Origin: Rhodobacter sp.
Lineage (GTDB): Bacteria; Pseudomonadota; Alphaproteobacteria; Rhodobacterales; Rhodobacteraceae
Assembly: GCA_016704435.1 (NCBI GenBank)
Contig: JADJAB010000001.1
Span: forward strand, 310,001 to 374,000
Reading direction: 5' to 3'
DNA: 64,000 nucleotides
The translations under genes and the position numbers were made by a program. The notes beneath the pieces were generated by a model, which saw only the letters and a list, made by a program, of their open reading frames with translations, made no database searches and was not told the DNA's origin. Positions 46,863 to 56,104 of the stretch are shown here, in pieces. The first letter of the stretch is position 1, and the number at the start of each line of letters is the position of its first letter.

Positions 46863-47031
46863 CGATCAATGAAGCACTTCTTGTCGACCATGTCGCCTGT
46901 GCCGAAAACCGGGTGATCAACGCGGTGTTCTTCGAACGCCGCAGGCCGAACAGTGTCGCCCCTCGCCCTGCGCGCCCGGCTGTCCGCAACAGGCCGTGCC
47001 ATCGTCGCTCGGGCCGTCGCTCCAAGCCCGA
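46863..47031. other. Short non-coding stretch between IS5 remnant and LuxR gene
   Basis: 169 bp. No gene, hairpin with T run or recognisable IS end was found. Both neighbouring genes end here, so it is a convergent 3' region. Confidence 0.5.
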
Positions 47032-48006
47032 TCAGGAAGCCGCATTGACCATGGCCGAAAGGGCAGCGCGATTGTCGATCTGCAGTTTCTGATAGATTGA
47101 CTGGGTCTGGTTTCTGACGGTGGCCGGGGCGAGGCCAAGGTGGCGCGCGACCTCTTTCGCGCTCTTGCCATCGGCAAGCTCGCGCGCCACTTCGCGTTCG
47201 CGGGTGGTCAAGAGGTCGAACCTGTCCAGCCGTCGCATCGTCAGTCGTCGCAGCCCCATGCCTTGAAAGCGCGGTGTGGCTTCGACCTGCACCGCAAGGT
47301 CCCGGTCATGCAGAATATGGGCGCCGGGGCTGCCGATCAGCCGGACCAGCTGTTCGGGCAGGCAATCGCCGGTCCAGCGCGGCCAGATGTCGCCGAACCG
47401 TTCACGCAGCGCGGGCAAGCCCAGAAGACCGATGCCGGTGTCCGACACCAGTATGGACAACGATCGGGGCGACGGGGCGCGGGCCGGCTCGCAGGTCGTC
47501 AGCTTCATCGCAGCGGAAAGCTGGTCGACCGCGCATTGCAGGAAATCCCGCTCAGGGTTTGACCACTGCCGGGCGCGGGAGCCGGTGCGGTAGGACGAGA
47601 TGTAGAAGCTAGGGTAGTCGCCGTAGCGGCCAAACATGGCGGTGGTCATGCGGGTCAGGCCGAAACGGTCGGACAGGCTGGCCATACCGTCGGTCTGGCG
47701 GCGTTGGGCGCGATCATAGATCGCGGTCTTGCCGGGGTTTTCGATCATGTCGCGGCTGAGCAGGTCCTGCTCGGCGATGGTCTTCCAGTAGGCGTAAAAG
47801 CCTTCGGGCAGGTTCATCGTGGCATTTGCGAACACCTCGACCCGCTCGCTGCCCAGGGTTGCCCAGCCATACCAGGCGGCATCGAAGCCCAAGGTGCGCG
47901 AAAGGTCATCGACCGCCCAATTGGCCAGGCCCTCCGCATCCTCCTCAAGGCTGCGGGCCTGCATCTCGGTCACGAACCGAGAGAAGCTGGCGATGCCTGG
48001 TCCCAT
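47032..48006 (-). CDS. dmfR: LuxR-family activator, DmfR-like
   Basis: 324 residues from the ATG at 48006, chosen because AGGGAA lies just upstream. C-terminal LuxR helix-turn-helix (about residues 262-322: LLTTREREVARELADGKS, APATVRNQTQSIYQKL). The N-terminal 200 residues form a sensor domain of the autoinducer-binding type. In Paracoccus aminophilus a LuxR-family protein, DmfR, activates the dimethylformamidase genes; here the gene lies directly after the dmfA2 remnant on the same strand. The frame is open upstream into dmfA2, giving a 638-codon readthrough frame that is probably a mutation product. The regulator itself looks intact. Confidence 0.75.
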   Translation of the reverse strand: MGPGIASFSRFVTEMQARSLEEDAEGLANWAVDDLSRTLGFDAAWYGWATLGSERVEVFANATMNLPEGFYAYWKTIAEQDLLSRDMIENPGKTAIYDRAQRRQTDGMASLSDRFGLTRMTTAMFGRYGDYPSFYISSYRTGSRARQWSNPERDFLQCAVDQLSAAMKLTTCEPARAPSPRSLSILVSDTGIGLLGLPALRERFGDIWPRWTGDCLPEQLVRLIGSPGAHILHDRDLAVQVEATPRFQGMGLRRLTMRRLDRFDLLTTREREVARELADGKSAKEVARHLGLAPATVRNQTQSIYQKLQIDNRAALSAMVNAAS

Positions 48007-49330
48007 CGTTTCCCTTCGCGACGGCGGAGCCTGGCGCCAGAGCGTTTCATCCCCCGTGAAGGCGCTGCCTGGTAATTCCCCGTCCCTGAGGAATTCATTC
48101 AACACGTTCCGCATGATTCGGGCCACGTTGTTTTCGTCGCCATGGCAGGGCAGGGCCTGGCTCCCGGCGATGGAGCCGGCAGCACGGCAGGCGCCGTTTT
48201 GCGGCGTGGCGAAATAGATCAAGTCGCCGCGGACCTGGGCATCCTGCGTGCTGCCGCGGCCGGGAAAGGCGCCGGTGACTTCCTCGCCGACCAGCGGGTA
48301 GTTGTCGGACTGGTCGGAGGTGGAAGCGACCAAAAGCGTATGCGGCGGGGTGCCGAGGCCGAGTTCGTAGCGGTCAAGCCCGATCCCGCCCGCGCCGCCT
48401 GCGGCAAGGCCGAAGTCGCCGATGGGGTCTTTGTCGCCCAGCCCATCGAAGATCCAGGCGACACGCTTGTGAAAGCTGTCTGGCATATGCTCGAACGGCT
48501 GGCTTTCGTCCATGCCTTCGGCGGTGAAGCCAAGGCCGACAACATTTTGCGGCGCACGGCCCCGGTCGCGCCAGAGGCCGGATTTCTGTCCGGTAGAGGC
48601 CAGATACCCTTCGCCCGGTTCGGCCTGCCAGACGCGCGATCCGCTGTCGAGCTTGCCGACCTCGATGCAATGCGGCTCGCCTTCGCGGGTGCCGGTGACC
48701 CAGCTATACCCATTGCCGCCCAGATACATGATGCGGCCGCTCTGGCCCAGATAGGCCTCTGTCGCGCCCATCGTCTCTTCGGGATGGTATCCCGGATGGC
48801 TGCCGTTCAGCACCGCCTTGCAGGGCGCAAGACAGGCCAGCCCTTCGGCGTGCAGGTCGTGATCGGTGATCAGATCGGCCTCATGGCCCGCATGGTCCAG
48901 CCACCAGATCAGCGACAGGTCGGCGGGCAGCGCCCAGGGGAAGTTCATCGCCGGCAGGCGGTAGCGGGGGCGCAGGGTGATGATCGGGCATCGTCACGAC
49001 GAACAGCAGCAGCCCGCGCCATCGGCGTGGTGGACATGGGTGGAAGGCCGAATTCTCCGAGCTTCTTCTATTCGAGATCCTCTCGCTCAGCACCGGGGTA
49101 TGGGCAGTGATGGCCTGAGCGATTGGGGCCTCATAGCTGAGGTGTTCGCTGGAAAAGGCGAGGTAGGTGAAGGGGGCAAATGGAAGGCCGGCTTCGCCTT
49201 CGGCGTTGCGCGGCGGACGATGAAGGGAATGGCATCCTGCCCGCCGCCGAAGGTTTCTGGGCCAGCCGGTAGCTGTCCTCGCCGCGCCAGTCGTGGCCTG
49301 CCTGCAGCGCACCGGGCGGTTGACGCCGTG
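48007..49330 (-). pseudogene. dmfA2: N,N-dimethylformamidase large subunit (DmfA2) remnant, 5'-truncated and frameshifted
   Basis: The C-terminal part is in one frame (48010-48948): NFPWALPADLSLIWWLDHAG, ITDHDLHAEGL, TEAYLGQSGRIMYLGGNGYS, ending near NVLNEFLRD, as in the iron-dependent dimethylformamidase large subunit, which splits DMF to dimethylamine and formate. Upstream, further pieces appear in other frames: STHVHHADGAG and ITLRPRYRLPAM (about 48950-49060), FAPFTYLAFSSEHLSYEAP (about 49130-49190), SYRLAGPETFGGGQDAIPF (about 49230-49290). The N-terminal third and the small subunit gene dmfA1 are absent. Several frameshifts make a functional enzyme impossible. Confidence 0.75.
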
Positions 49331-49344
49331 AAGGTGCAGCCCAT

Positions 49345-49995
49345 GCCGGACGATGGCCTCGGCAAAAGCATCGTCTTCCCGCGCGGTTTGCAAGAGCATC
49401 CCGAGGCGTTCGGAGTTGACGGCGCGGAAGGTCAGCAGTGCCAGCAGCATCAGGGCAAAGGCCCCGGCAAAGCCCAGGAGAAGGCCGGGGCGTTGCAGGA
49501 ACCGTTCGTCCGGGATGAAGCTGTCGACGTTGTTGATGGAGCCGTTCATCGGCGTCAGCGGTTTCTGCTTCTGCACGAAGATACGGCAGATTTCGGCGAA
49601 ACCGATGGTGAGAAGGGTATAGTAAGACCCATCAGGCCGGGTGGAGGGCAGCGCCAGAAAGCCGCCGTCGATCAGGCCTGCAAGCCCACCGTCCGGGAAC
49701 ATGAAAGGCTATGCAAGGCCAAGATAGACATTCAGCGCAGCGCTGGCATAGGCGCCGACCCCCATCACCGCCAGCGTCGCCATGTTGAAGATGCCGGCGG
49801 TGCCGATGATCAGTGTCCACACCAGTTGATGGCTGTAAAGATGCAGAAGATCGACAGTTGGTCAGTGCAGAGTTCGACGGGAACGGGCCAGAGACCGCCA
49901 GCAGGATCAATGCAATTGCCCCCACAGCGGCTTCTTTTCCGCCAGATAGCCTTCCTGTTGCAAGGTCTTGGGGTTCAACCGCCACCGCCAATTCA
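49345..49995 (-). pseudogene. Liv/Urt-type permease (LivM/UrtC-like) remnant
   Basis: Membrane-protein fragments in shifted frames: AVGAIALILLAVSGPFP (about 49890-49940), GTAGIFNMATLAVMGVGAYA (about 49750-49810), GSYYTLLTIGFAEICRIFVQ (about 49565-49630), FAGAFALMLLALLTFRAVNS (about 49410-49470). It stops at REDDAFAEAIV, where a complete protein would continue for about 130 residues, and dmfA2 sequence begins. A deletion therefore joins the two genes. Confidence 0.7.
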
Positions 49996-50106
49996 ACAGG
50001 TGGCGGCGGGTGAAGGGCAAGCGGTGGCGGGTCAGGGGAGTATCACCGCGGACGGGCGGCATTTCTTTCGAAGGGCGTTGGCCGATCTGAAAAAACCTGC
50101 GCTCAC

Positions 50107-50765
50107 TCATTTGCGGGCCTTATCCAACATGCCGCCAATGCTGCGGTGCCGGATGATCAGGACAATGATGATGAAGACGAAGGTGCCGAACAGGACATAG
50201 CGCTGGCCTAGGAAGCGAATGGCGCCGATCATCGCCCGGATCTCCAGCCCCTTGCGGCTGATGCGCAGCCATACCAGCTCAAGGGCGAGGATCAAGGCAG
50301 TGCCAAGGATGGTGCCGATCTGGTCATAGCGGGCGGAGCGGCCATGGAGTTCCACCCTTCCAGTGCCGAAAATGCGGGGCAGGTTCTTTTGCTGCGGCCC
50401 GAAATACCACAACAGGATCTGCATGGTGGCCAGGTTGATCGCCAGCGTCACGATCAGGCTGCGAACAGGGAAGTTGGGCTTGTCGTGGATCGGCAGGAAG
50501 GCCGGCAGATAGACTGGCGCCCCCATCAGCGCGCCTGCCAGCGCGCCGACAGACAGCGTCAGCCCGGCCATGGCGAATTGCCCGCTGGGGTCTTGCCGAA
50601 GGCGGCGGCGAGAACCGGTTTTGCGCCTGCAGAGGCGGCCCAAGCGGCATATCCCGCCACCGCAAAGCTGGCGCCATGGGCCATGTTGATCATGCCGATC
50701 GACGACCATAACAGGCTGATGCCGATCGCGATCAGCCCGTGAACGATGGTGACAGAGATATCCAT
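50107..50765 (-). pseudogene. Liv/Urt-type permease (LivH/UrtB-like) remnant
   Basis: The N-terminus MDISVTIVHGLIAIGISLLW and IGMINMAHGASFAVAGYAAW is in one frame (50765 to about 50575); the rest is shifted by one base near 50575 and includes FPVRSLIVTLAINLATMQIL and YDQIGTILGTALILALELVW. After RKGLEIRAM the expected second membrane half (about 90 residues, inferred from family length) is missing and only a last hydrophobic segment and MLDKARK remain. Frameshift plus internal deletion. Confidence 0.7.
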
Positions 50766-50820
50766 CAGTGCAAACTCACATGGCCAACATCGCCGTGCAG
50801 GCGACCGGCGTGCATTCCGA

Positions 50821-51430
50821 TCATCCGGTCAACGCGGCCGGACAGAAGGGTGACTTCTGTTCGGCGATCACCACGGCGCGACCGGCTTGTGGCAGGCTGA
50901 ACAGCGCCTCGATCACCGAGTCCGAGATTTCTGGGGCAAGGCCCGAGGAGGGCTCATCAATCCGGCAAAGCCGTGCATCGACCATCCGGGCGCGCCCAAC
51001 GCTGACCATTCGGCGTTCGCCGCCTGAAAGCCGCCCGGCAAGAGCGTGTTCCAGAGTGCGAGAAGGGGGAAAGACGTCGAACGCCATCTCGCGCCGCTTT
51101 TTTCGCTCACACCAGGCAAGGGGAGGTGTAGGCGCCGCAATCCAGATGTTGCGCGACCGACAGGCCGGGGAAGATCGCGTCGCCTTGCGGGGCCATGGCC
51201 AGGCCTGCTCGGACCATGGCGGGTGTCTTGCGGCCAGGACCGGTGGACCGGGTTTCGCCACTTTCGGTCCCCAGAAGACGGATGGAGCCAGACTGCCAGC
51301 CGACCAATGAGGATATCGCGCGGAAAAGCGAGGTCTTGCCGGCGCCATTCGGGCCGACAAGGCCAAGCACCTCTCCGGGCGCGACCGAAAGCGAGACATC
51401 CGTCAGGATGGCCCGGCCGCCGAAGGAGCT
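50821..51430 (-). pseudogene. Liv/Urt-type ABC ATPase (LivF-like) remnant, frameshifted
   Basis: The first half, VLGLVGPNGAGKTSLFRAIS with Walker A, is in one frame (about 51390-51110). The second half, LAGRLSGGERRMVSVGRARM with the ABC signature and CRIDEPSSGLAPEI as Walker B, is in another (51100-50830). The region between them is scrambled around 51110. The C-terminus also ends early. A working ATPase is not possible as written. Confidence 0.72.
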
Positions 51431-52400
51431 ACCGATCGCCCGGCAGCCGGAAATGGGGTCGTCCGGCGCCGTTTCGGTTGCGCCAGATCCAAGGCGCGGG
51501 TCGCAGGCCGGCCTGCTTCACCACGGCGGGCGAGATGATCGTGTGCGCGCCATCCTGCACCTGGAAGATCAGGTGGGCTTGCCCCGCGTCGAAATCGGAC
51601 GGGTCCCGTGTGGCCCGGACCTTGGCTTGGATATTGAAGGTATCATAGCCCGATCCGGTATCGACCATGCCCATGGTGCCGGCATATCTCGCCATATAGG
51701 TCGCGCGGAAGGCCATGCCCGTCTCGTCGGCAGAGGTGCCGTGACCGAGCCCCGGATGAAGCCTTCGGCGGCGTCGCCCGCCAGATTCAGGAATTCGGGC
51801 TGCGGGGGTCCGTATTGCGGATAGACCAGGCTGCCCGGCGTCGGGCCCAGCGCGTACGACGGGGCGAAAGAGGTCAGTTCCGCCGCGACCCAGTGGCTGA
51901 TCAGGATCACGCCGCAATCGGCCTCTTTCAGGGCTTGCATGACCGGAGTCCGGTCCTGGGCCGGAAACTGGATATCGGTGATCGCTCCCTGCTCCCACTC
52001 GCCCCCCGACTCGGCGATGGCGACCTGCGTGGCCGTGGAGATGACCCGAGGGTAGCCGATCTGTTCCTGCAGGATATGGACACGGTTGTTCTTCTGTGCC
52101 CAGCCAGCGGCCTTCTGGTCGGACATGAAGCAGATGAAGCCCGCACCATACCAGGTTTCTGCAACGTCGATCCAAAAGGTGTTGCGGTAATTCTCCGGGT
52201 TCTCGCGCACCGGATCGACCGCAGCCTGGCTGGTGTTGCCGTGCACTTAGGGCACGCCGATCAGGATCGGGTCGGCGCCAATGGCGGGCGCGGGAATCGA
52301 AGCGGCTGCCCGGGTGGCGGCCGAGGTCATCAGGAATTGACGGCGCTTGAGGGTCGTTCTGGCCCCTCCCGTGTTGCGTGACGGCCTGGGTCTTGCCGGT
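51431..52400 (-). pseudogene. Liv/Urt-type substrate-binding protein remnant
   Basis: A twin-arginine signal (LKRRQFLMTSAATRAA, about 52355-52305) leads to DPILIGVP and then a stop codon (about 52248-52250). The frame then continues VHGNTSQAAVDPVRENPENY to AEGFIRGSVTAPL (to about 51740), and a shifted frame holds the C-terminal part TYMARYAGTMGMVDTGSGYD and KVRATRDPSDFDA. Peripla_BP_6 family, amide/urea or branched-chain amino acid type. Residues between IGVP and VHGN, normally about 90, are largely missing. Confidence 0.7.
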
Positions 52401-52442
52401 GCCTTTGGTGTCATGGGGCCCGCATCCGGCCCGCATGCAAAT

Positions 52443-52458
52443 AATGCAAATGCACCAT
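52443..52458. promoter_or_regulatory. Operator-like site, second copy of ATAGTGCATTTGCACTAT
   Basis: On the minus strand it reads ATGGTGCATTTGCATT, matching 14 of 16 bases of the site at 53626-53643. It lies between the amidohydrolase gene and the decayed binding-protein gene, in the promoter position of the latter. Confidence 0.45.
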
Positions 52459-52460
52459 GC

Positions 52461-53570
52461 CTATTTCAGTCCGATGGCCCTGGCTTGATCCTCAAGCCGG
52501 CTGCGCTGGAAGGCGACGTAATCGGCAGGCGGCTGCTGTTGGCTGACGATCTCGAGGAACGGGTCTTCGACGGCTGTGCGGTGATCGGCAAAGGTCTCGA
52601 TCACGGCCAGCCCGCAGAAGGGGACATAGCCTTCGGAGTAGCCGCCTTCATGCGCGGCCAGCAGGCGGCCACCGCACAGCTCCCCGGCCAGTGCCTTGAT
52701 GCGCTGGGCCATGGCGCGGAAGGTTTCGGAATTGGCCTGCATCCGCGCCAGCGGGTCGAAGGCGTTGGCGTCAAGGCCCGAGGCCACGATGATGATCTGT
52801 GGCTGATAGGCCCGCAGGGCAGGGCCGACCAACAGATCGAAGGCATCCAGATAGGCCTGATGCCCGCCGCCCGGCAGCAGCGGGATGTTCAGGTTGAAGC
52901 CCTTCCCCTTGCCGGTGCCACGGGTTTCCACGCGGCCCTGATCGGTGGGAAAGCAGTTTTCCTGATGCAGGCTGATGGTCAGCGTATCGTCGCGGTTGAT
53001 GAAACAGGCCTCGGTCCCATTGCCATGATGCACGTCCCAATCCACCACGGCGGCACGAACGGGGCCAACTTCGGCCCGCAAGGCCTCCAGCGCCAGAGGG
53101 ATGTTGGCCAGCAGGCAGAAGCCCATCGAGGCATCGGGCAGGCAATGGTGCCCCGGCGGGCGCGACACCACATAGGCGTTGTCGGCGCGGCGGTGCCAGA
53201 CATCGCTGACCGCTTGCTTGACCAGCCCCGCCGAGAGGGCGGCAATCTCGAAACTGCCATGGCCGAAGGGCGAATAGTGCCCGGCATTACCGCCGTTTTC
53301 ATCCGACAGCGCCTTGAACTTGTCCAGGTAGGCGGGGGTATGGATCCGCTCCATCTCCGCTCGCGTCAGGGGCGGGGCGCGGCGCCAGGACAGGTGGTCG
53401 CCCAGGCCCGACACCTCGACCAGGTTCTTCAGCCGCCGCTTGGTCTCGGGACTTTCGGCATGGCCGGCACCCGACGGGGGCTGCAGGTAACCGCCCACCG
53501 GGGCGATGATCACATGTTCGCCGGTGGTGTGCCACAGGCAGCGTTCGTCGAAATAGAAGGCAGTTGTCAT
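52461..53570 (-). CDS. Class II histone-deacetylase-like amidohydrolase
   Basis: 369 residues from the ATG at 53570; the frame is open further but this start gives the family N-terminus (MTTAFYFDERCLWHTTGEHV). Zinc-site features: SRPPGHHCLPDASMGFCLLA with the catalytic histidine pair, VVDWDVHHGNGT with aspartate and histidine ligands, and ASGLDANAFDPLARM with the third ligand. Bacterial members deacetylate small amides such as acetylpolyamines. It lies upstream of the amide/DMF remnants on the same strand, with matching operator-like sites before and after it, so it may have belonged to the same regulon and acted on an N-acyl amine. The gene is intact. Confidence 0.85.
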   Translation of the reverse strand: MTTAFYFDERCLWHTTGEHVIIAPVGGYLQPPSGAGHAESPETKRRLKNLVEVSGLGDHLSWRRAPPLTRAEMERIHTPAYLDKFKALSDENGGNAGHYSPFGHGSFEIAALSAGLVKQAVSDVWHRRADNAYVVSRPPGHHCLPDASMGFCLLANIPLALEALRAEVGPVRAAVVDWDVHHGNGTEACFINRDDTLTISLHQENCFPTDQGRVETRGTGKGKGFNLNIPLLPGGGHQAYLDAFDLLVGPALRAYQPQIIIVASGLDANAFDPLARMQANSETFRAMAQRIKALAGELCGGRLLAAHEGGYSEGYVPFCGLAVIETFADHRTAVEDPFLEIVSQQQPPADYVAFQRSRLEDQARAIGLK

Positions 53571-53625
53571 GGCGGGCCCCGTCGACTTTGACGGGAAAGT
53601 CTCGGGTGGAACCGGGATTCGATCC

Positions 53626-53643
53626 ATAGTGCATTTGCACTAT
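53626..53643. promoter_or_regulatory. Inverted repeat ATAGTGCA-TT-TGCACTAT
   Basis: Perfect 8-bp arms, 56 bp upstream of the amidohydrolase start (53570, minus strand) and just after the manC stop. A near copy is at 52443-52458. Likely operator; regulator not identified in the window. Confidence 0.55.
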
Positions 53644-53662
53644 TCGCCGCACATGGCCGACC

Positions 53663-55090
53663 TCAGCCCTTTGCGCCTTGACCGCGTGCGAAGACATCCT
53701 CGTAGCGGACGATGTCGTCTTCGCCCAGGTAGGAACCGGTCTGGACCTCGATCAGCACCATTGGCAGCCTTCCGGGGTTTTCCAGCCGGTGCTTGACGCC
53801 CAGCGGAATGTAGACCGACTGGTTTTCGCCGATCAACTGGACCGCGTCGCCGATGGTCACCTTGGCGGTGCCGGAAACGACGATCCAGTGTTCGGCACGG
53901 TGGAAATGGCTCTGCAGACTCAGCGCCGCGCCAGGCTTCACCACGATCCGCTTGACCTGAAAGCGATCGGCCAGGGCCAGCGTCTCGAAATGGCCCCAGG
54001 GGCGGTGGTCGCGGGCGAAAGCCTCGGCCTGCCGGGCGCCCCTGGCCCGCAGGATCTCGACCGCCTGCCTGACCTCCTGCGACCGGCTGCGGTCGGCGAC
54101 CAGAACGGCATCGTCCATCGCGACGGCGATCACGTTGCGAAGGCCGATCGCGACCAGTTCCACCCCCTCGCTGTCGGAACGCAACAGTGACTCCGCACAG
54201 TCGATTGCCGTCACCTCGCCCGAGGTGGCCACGCCGCGCCCGTCCGTCTCCATCTCCTTCGCAACTGCATCCCAGCTGCCCAGATCGTTCCAGCCATCGC
54301 CATAGGCCACGACCGACAGGTTCGCCGCGTGCTCCATCACCGCGAAATCTATCGACACCGCGCGGGCCTTGGCCCAGGGCGCCGGATCAAGCCGCAGGAA
54401 CCCCAGATCCGCCCTGGCGTTTTCGACCGAAGCGCGCACCGGCGCCATCAGGTCCGGCGCATGCTGTTCGAAAGCGGCAATCATCGTGCGGGCGGTGAAC
54501 AGGAAGATCCCGGCATTCCACAGGAATGTCCCTGCCGCCAGCATCGCCTCTGCCGTGGCCGCATCCGGTTTCTCGACAAAGCGTCGCAGCTGGACCGGCT
54601 GGTCTTCGGCCGGGGCCGAAAGCTCCAGCCAGCCGTAGCCGGTTTCCGCGTGGGTGGGCAGGATGCCGAAGGTCACGATCTGACCCGACCGGGCCGCCGC
54701 TACGCCCCTGGCCACGGCGGCACGAAAGGCGGCGGGGTCGGCGATGGCGTGGTCCGACGGTGTGATCAGGATCAGCCCGTCGGGGTCATCCGCCGCGATG
54801 TGCAGGCAGGCGGCCAGCACGGCCGGGGCCGTGTTGCGCGCATCGGGTTCGATCAGGACCGCGCCGGGATCGACCCCCGCTTCCAGCATCTGTTCGGCCA
54901 CGATGAAACGGAAATCCGAACCGGTAACGACCAGAGGGGCTGCGAAATCCGGCCCCACCAGACGCAAGGCAGAGGCGGCGAACAGGCTTTGCCGACCCGT
55001 GAGCGGGACGAACTGCTTGGGAAAGCTCTTGCGTGACACGGGCCAGAGCCGGGTCCCCGAACCGCCGCAAAGAATGACTGGTGTTATCAT
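53663..55090 (-). CDS. manC: Mannose-1-phosphate guanylyltransferase / mannose-6-phosphate isomerase
   Basis: 475 residues, bifunctional ManC/AlgA type. The nucleotidyltransferase domain starts ILCGGSGTRLWPVSRKSFPKQ (the GTP/Mg loop); the C-terminal cupin isomerase domain contains DHRPWGHFETL and HFHRAEHWIVVSGTAKV. GGAAGG lies four bases before the ATG at 55090. It makes GDP-mannose for exopolysaccharide, the same process as the tyrosine kinase at 43999, although the two are separated by the decayed DMF locus and lie on opposite strands. Confidence 0.92.
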   Translation of the reverse strand: MITPVILCGGSGTRLWPVSRKSFPKQFVPLTGRQSLFAASALRLVGPDFAAPLVVTGSDFRFIVAEQMLEAGVDPGAVLIEPDARNTAPAVLAACLHIAADDPDGLILITPSDHAIADPAAFRAAVARGVAAARSGQIVTFGILPTHAETGYGWLELSAPAEDQPVQLRRFVEKPDAATAEAMLAAGTFLWNAGIFLFTARTMIAAFEQHAPDLMAPVRASVENARADLGFLRLDPAPWAKARAVSIDFAVMEHAANLSVVAYGDGWNDLGSWDAVAKEMETDGRGVATSGEVTAIDCAESLLRSDSEGVELVAIGLRNVIAVAMDDAVLVADRSRSQEVRQAVEILRARGARQAEAFARDHRPWGHFETLALADRFQVKRIVVKPGAALSLQSHFHRAEHWIVVSGTAKVTIGDAVQLIGENQSVYIPLGVKHRLENPGRLPMVLIEVQTGSYLGEDDIVRYEDVFARGQGAKG

Positions 55091-55300
55091 GCTGCCTTCC
55101 TGGCGTTTTCTGCTGTTGGCCACGAACCCGGTGCCCTTGCCCGGTTGCGGTGCCGCCGCCGGGTGAAGCCTGACCCATTCAGGCCGGAAGTCCAGCCCCG
55201 GTCCCCGACGCCATGGCCTACCCGGCACGAATCGCGAAAACAAGCGGTCTTCATCGGTATGGCACCGCAGGCGACGGGCCTGCCTCCCGGCCCGGGCGGA

Positions 55301-55969
55301 TCAGGCCCCGTGCTTTTCCTTCGCCGCCATCTTGCCGCGGATCACTTCGGCCGTGCGTTGATAATGCGCCACCAGCAACGCCAGGGCCTTTTCCGTGTCG
55401 CGCGCCAGCACTGCTTCGGCCAGAGCGGAATGCTCTGCCTGGATATCGCGCCCGCCGCGTCCGTCCGAGGCCAGCAGCGCCGGAATCCTGTAGCGTTCGT
55501 TCGCGGTGTAGAGCCGCTCGAAAAACTCCAGCATCCAGGGCGACCCGCAGCCCGCCAGCAGCGCACGGTGAAAGGCGTGATGGCGCTGCTCCAGCTCCGA
55601 GATGTCGGGCGTTGCTGCTTGCCGGTCGGCCTGCAGCTTCAACGCATAAAGCGTGGAGACGATGCTGGCGGCCCAGTCGTCGCCGCCCAGCCGGATCGCG
55701 GCCCGCAGCGCCTCGGTCTCGATCATCAGGCGCATGGCGAGGGCGTCCTCGAACTCGGCCAGCGACAGCGGTGCCACACGAAACCCGCGCAGGGATTCGG
55801 AGGTGACCAGCCGTTCGGCCTGCAGCCGGTTCAGCGCCTCGCGCAGCGGCGAGAACCCCATGCCGTAGCGTTCGCCAAGTTCGGCCAGCCGCAGCGGGCT
55901 GCCGGAATCGAACGCGCCCCGCACGATATCCTGCCGCAATCCGTTGTAGGCCTTCTGCGCCAGCGTCAT
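55301..55969 (-). CDS. GntR-family (FCD) transcriptional regulator
   Basis: 222 residues from the ATG at 55969. N-terminal winged helix (AYNGLRQDIVRGAFDSGSPL, SPLREALNRLQAERLV) and a C-terminal FCD helical domain (about residues 75-210) with ELEQRHHAFHRALLAGCGS carrying metal-ligand histidines. Divergent from the ring-cleavage operon at 56105. The 135-bp gap holds a perfect palindrome with a similar copy upstream of the NicX-like gene, so this protein is the likely pathway regulator. The frame is open far upstream, but that part is antisense to the cupin gene. Confidence 0.9.
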   Translation of the reverse strand: MTLAQKAYNGLRQDIVRGAFDSGSPLRLAELGERYGMGFSPLREALNRLQAERLVTSESLRGFRVAPLSLAEFEDALAMRLMIETEALRAAIRLGGDDWAASIVSTLYALKLQADRQAATPDISELEQRHHAFHRALLAGCGSPWMLEFFERLYTANERYRIPALLASDGRGGRDIQAEHSALAEAVLARDTEKALALLVAHYQRTAEVIRGKMAAKEKHGA

Positions 55970-56029
55970 GCTGCCCCCCCGTCGTCCAGGCCGCAAGCTA
56001 GACGCCGCCGCCGCATCCTGCAATTCCAT

Positions 56030-56043
56030 AATTTTCGAAAATT
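56030..56043. promoter_or_regulatory. Perfect palindrome AATTTTCGAAAATT in the gntR/cupin gap
   Basis: 14-bp palindrome, 60-75 bp from both divergent starts. TTCGAAAAT followed by TCTGGTTG resembles TTCGAAAATCCTGTTGG before the gene at 59961. Candidate GntR operator. Confidence 0.5.
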
Positions 56044-56104
56044 CTGGTTGTCGTCGAAAAAACATTGCGTCATCCTGCCAGGATGCCGACGGGGAGGACC
56101 ATCG

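Noticed and set aside
47032..48948. Genuine 638-residue dimethylformamidase-LuxR fusion protein
   Set aside because: The N-terminal part is a truncated enzyme fragment with its upstream portion in other frames, and the LuxR gene has its own start and ribosome-binding site.
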